From positions 1 to 5,317 of the forward strand of contig CALAFV010000126.1 of the NCBI GenBank assembly GCA_937891445.1: a DNA stretch of 5,317 nt, given 5' to 3'. The position numbers were made by a program, and so were the translations under genes. The notes under the pieces were generated by a model that saw nothing but the letters and a program-made list of their open reading frames with translations, was not told the DNA's origin and ran no database searches. Shown one piece after another: positions 4,829 through 5,317 of this stretch (positions are counted from its first letter, which is position 1; the number at the start of each line of letters is the position of its first letter). This DNA comes from an uncultured Phycisphaerales bacterium. GTDB lineage: Bacteria > Planctomycetota > Phycisphaerae > Phycisphaerales > UBA1924.

Positions 4829-5317
4829 GCACGCCCCCGGTCCCTGATTCTGCTGGCGACTACTGGACGACGCCGTACCCGCAGCCCTTGGAACTGGGTT
4901 CGTATGGCGCTCACGCCGTGGCGTTCCTTCGCCGTCTGCGCCCCGATGGCCCGTGGCCCATCACCGCCATTTGGCCCGAGCGGGAGGAGAAGCGGCCCGC
5001 TCTGACGAAGACCTACGGCCCCGTCGCCGGTGACAGGATCGGCGATGCCGATGCCTGCGCTACTGCCATTGACAGCGCGAACACCACGGGATGGAACGTC
5101 TACTACTCACTCAACCCGACGCGCGGCCCGGTCACGAAGAAGGCCGACAAGGCGGACATTCTCGCCGTGGAGTTCTTTCACGTCGATATCGACGTGCCCG
5201 CAGCGCCAGCGGACGCCACGCCCGAGCAGCGCGCGGAGCACGTCGCCCGCGAGAAGGCCCGCATTCTGCGCCTGCTTACGACCGAACTACCGGAGGGCGT
5301 GCCGCCACCGACGTTCA
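4825..5317 (+). CDS. Archaeo-eukaryotic-type primase / prim-pol, N-terminus (partial)
   Basis: The visible 164 residues run off the right edge without a stop. The segment GWNVYYSLNPTRG (89-101), then KK at 105-106, DILAVEFF (111-118) and HVDIDV (119-124) matches the pattern of RepB-like and prim-pol archaeo-eukaryotic primases. In these, a hydrophobic strand ending in D-x-D (here Asp121 and Asp123) binds the catalytic metals. Such proteins in phages, satellites and plasmids make primers for element replication, often fused to a D5-like or SF3 helicase; any such domain would be to the right. The ATG at 4825 overlaps the previous stop as ATGA, with a G-rich AGGGCGGGG just upstream. An early frame of about 25 residues (Pro-rich, DYWTTPYPQP) precedes the domain. 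The family call rests on motif I and its context only, since later motifs lie outside. Confidence 0.75.
   Translation, partial: MSTPPVPDSAGDYWTTPYPQPLELGSYGAHAVAFLRRLRPDGPWPITAIWPEREEKRPALTKTYGPVAGDRIGDADACATAIDSANTTGWNVYYSLNPTRGPVTKKADKADILAVEFFHVDIDVPAAPADATPEQRAEHVAREKARILRLLTTELPEGVPPPTF

Larger units (their letters stand above)
1800..5317 (+). mobile_element. Left part of an integrative mobile element (int to primase; right end not in window)
   Basis: Gene order is tyrosine integrase, two small proteins, two excisionase-like HTH proteins and a primase, all on the plus strand and pointing away from a chromosomal operon on the other strand. Composition falls from extremely GC-rich in the DUF58 gene, through an AT-richer strip, to moderately GC-rich in the integrase block. 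Integrases typically sit at the end of their element next to the attachment site, so the left boundary is expected between the DUF58 start and the integrase. The exact edge cannot be fixed: no tRNA gene and no matching repeat is visible here, and the right end is outside. The start given is approximate. The content suits a phage satellite, a small integrative plasmid-like element or a degenerate prophage. No capsid, terminase or conjugation gene is visible in this part. Confidence 0.7.

Overview
The window is GC-rich bacterial DNA and holds two blocks that diverge from a short AT-richer strip at about 1,826-1,998. The left block (1-1793, minus strand) looks like ordinary chromosome. It encodes a DUF58 membrane protein followed, with a 4-base stop/start overlap, by the N-terminal membrane part of a TgpA-type transglutaminase that runs off the left edge. 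The DUF58 to transglutaminase order, the very high GC and the wording of the DUF58 membrane region resemble Planctomycetota (Phycisphaerae-like) genomes. That assignment is an inference from remembered family features; no search was run.

The right block (about 1800-5317, plus strand) looks like the left end of an integrative mobile element. It starts with a full-length 440-aa P4-type tyrosine integrase preceded by repeated motifs. Next come a 165-aa protein with an HELGH metalloprotease motif and a 128-aa orphan, each linked to the gene before it by a GTGA overlap. A 184-base gene-free stretch follows that is full of inverted repeats. After it come two consecutive 74-aa excisionase-type helix-turn-helix proteins and the start of a large protein with an archaeo-eukaryotic primase (RepB/prim-pol-like) catalytic motif, again joined by GTGA and ATGA overlaps. 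This is the logic of a phage-satellite-like or plasmid-like integrative element: integration, excision control, then self-replication. The right end and any cargo lie outside the window.

The element seems to sit directly upstream of the DUF58 gene. The DUF58 start codon overlaps the stop of a 28-codon minus-strand frame, so the insertion may have cut off or replaced an upstream operon partner. The most interesting features are the integrase-proximal repeats, the structured intergenic region with a hairpin over the ribosome binding site of the first HTH gene, the uncharacterised HELGH protein fixed behind the integrase, and the paired HTH genes ahead of the primase.
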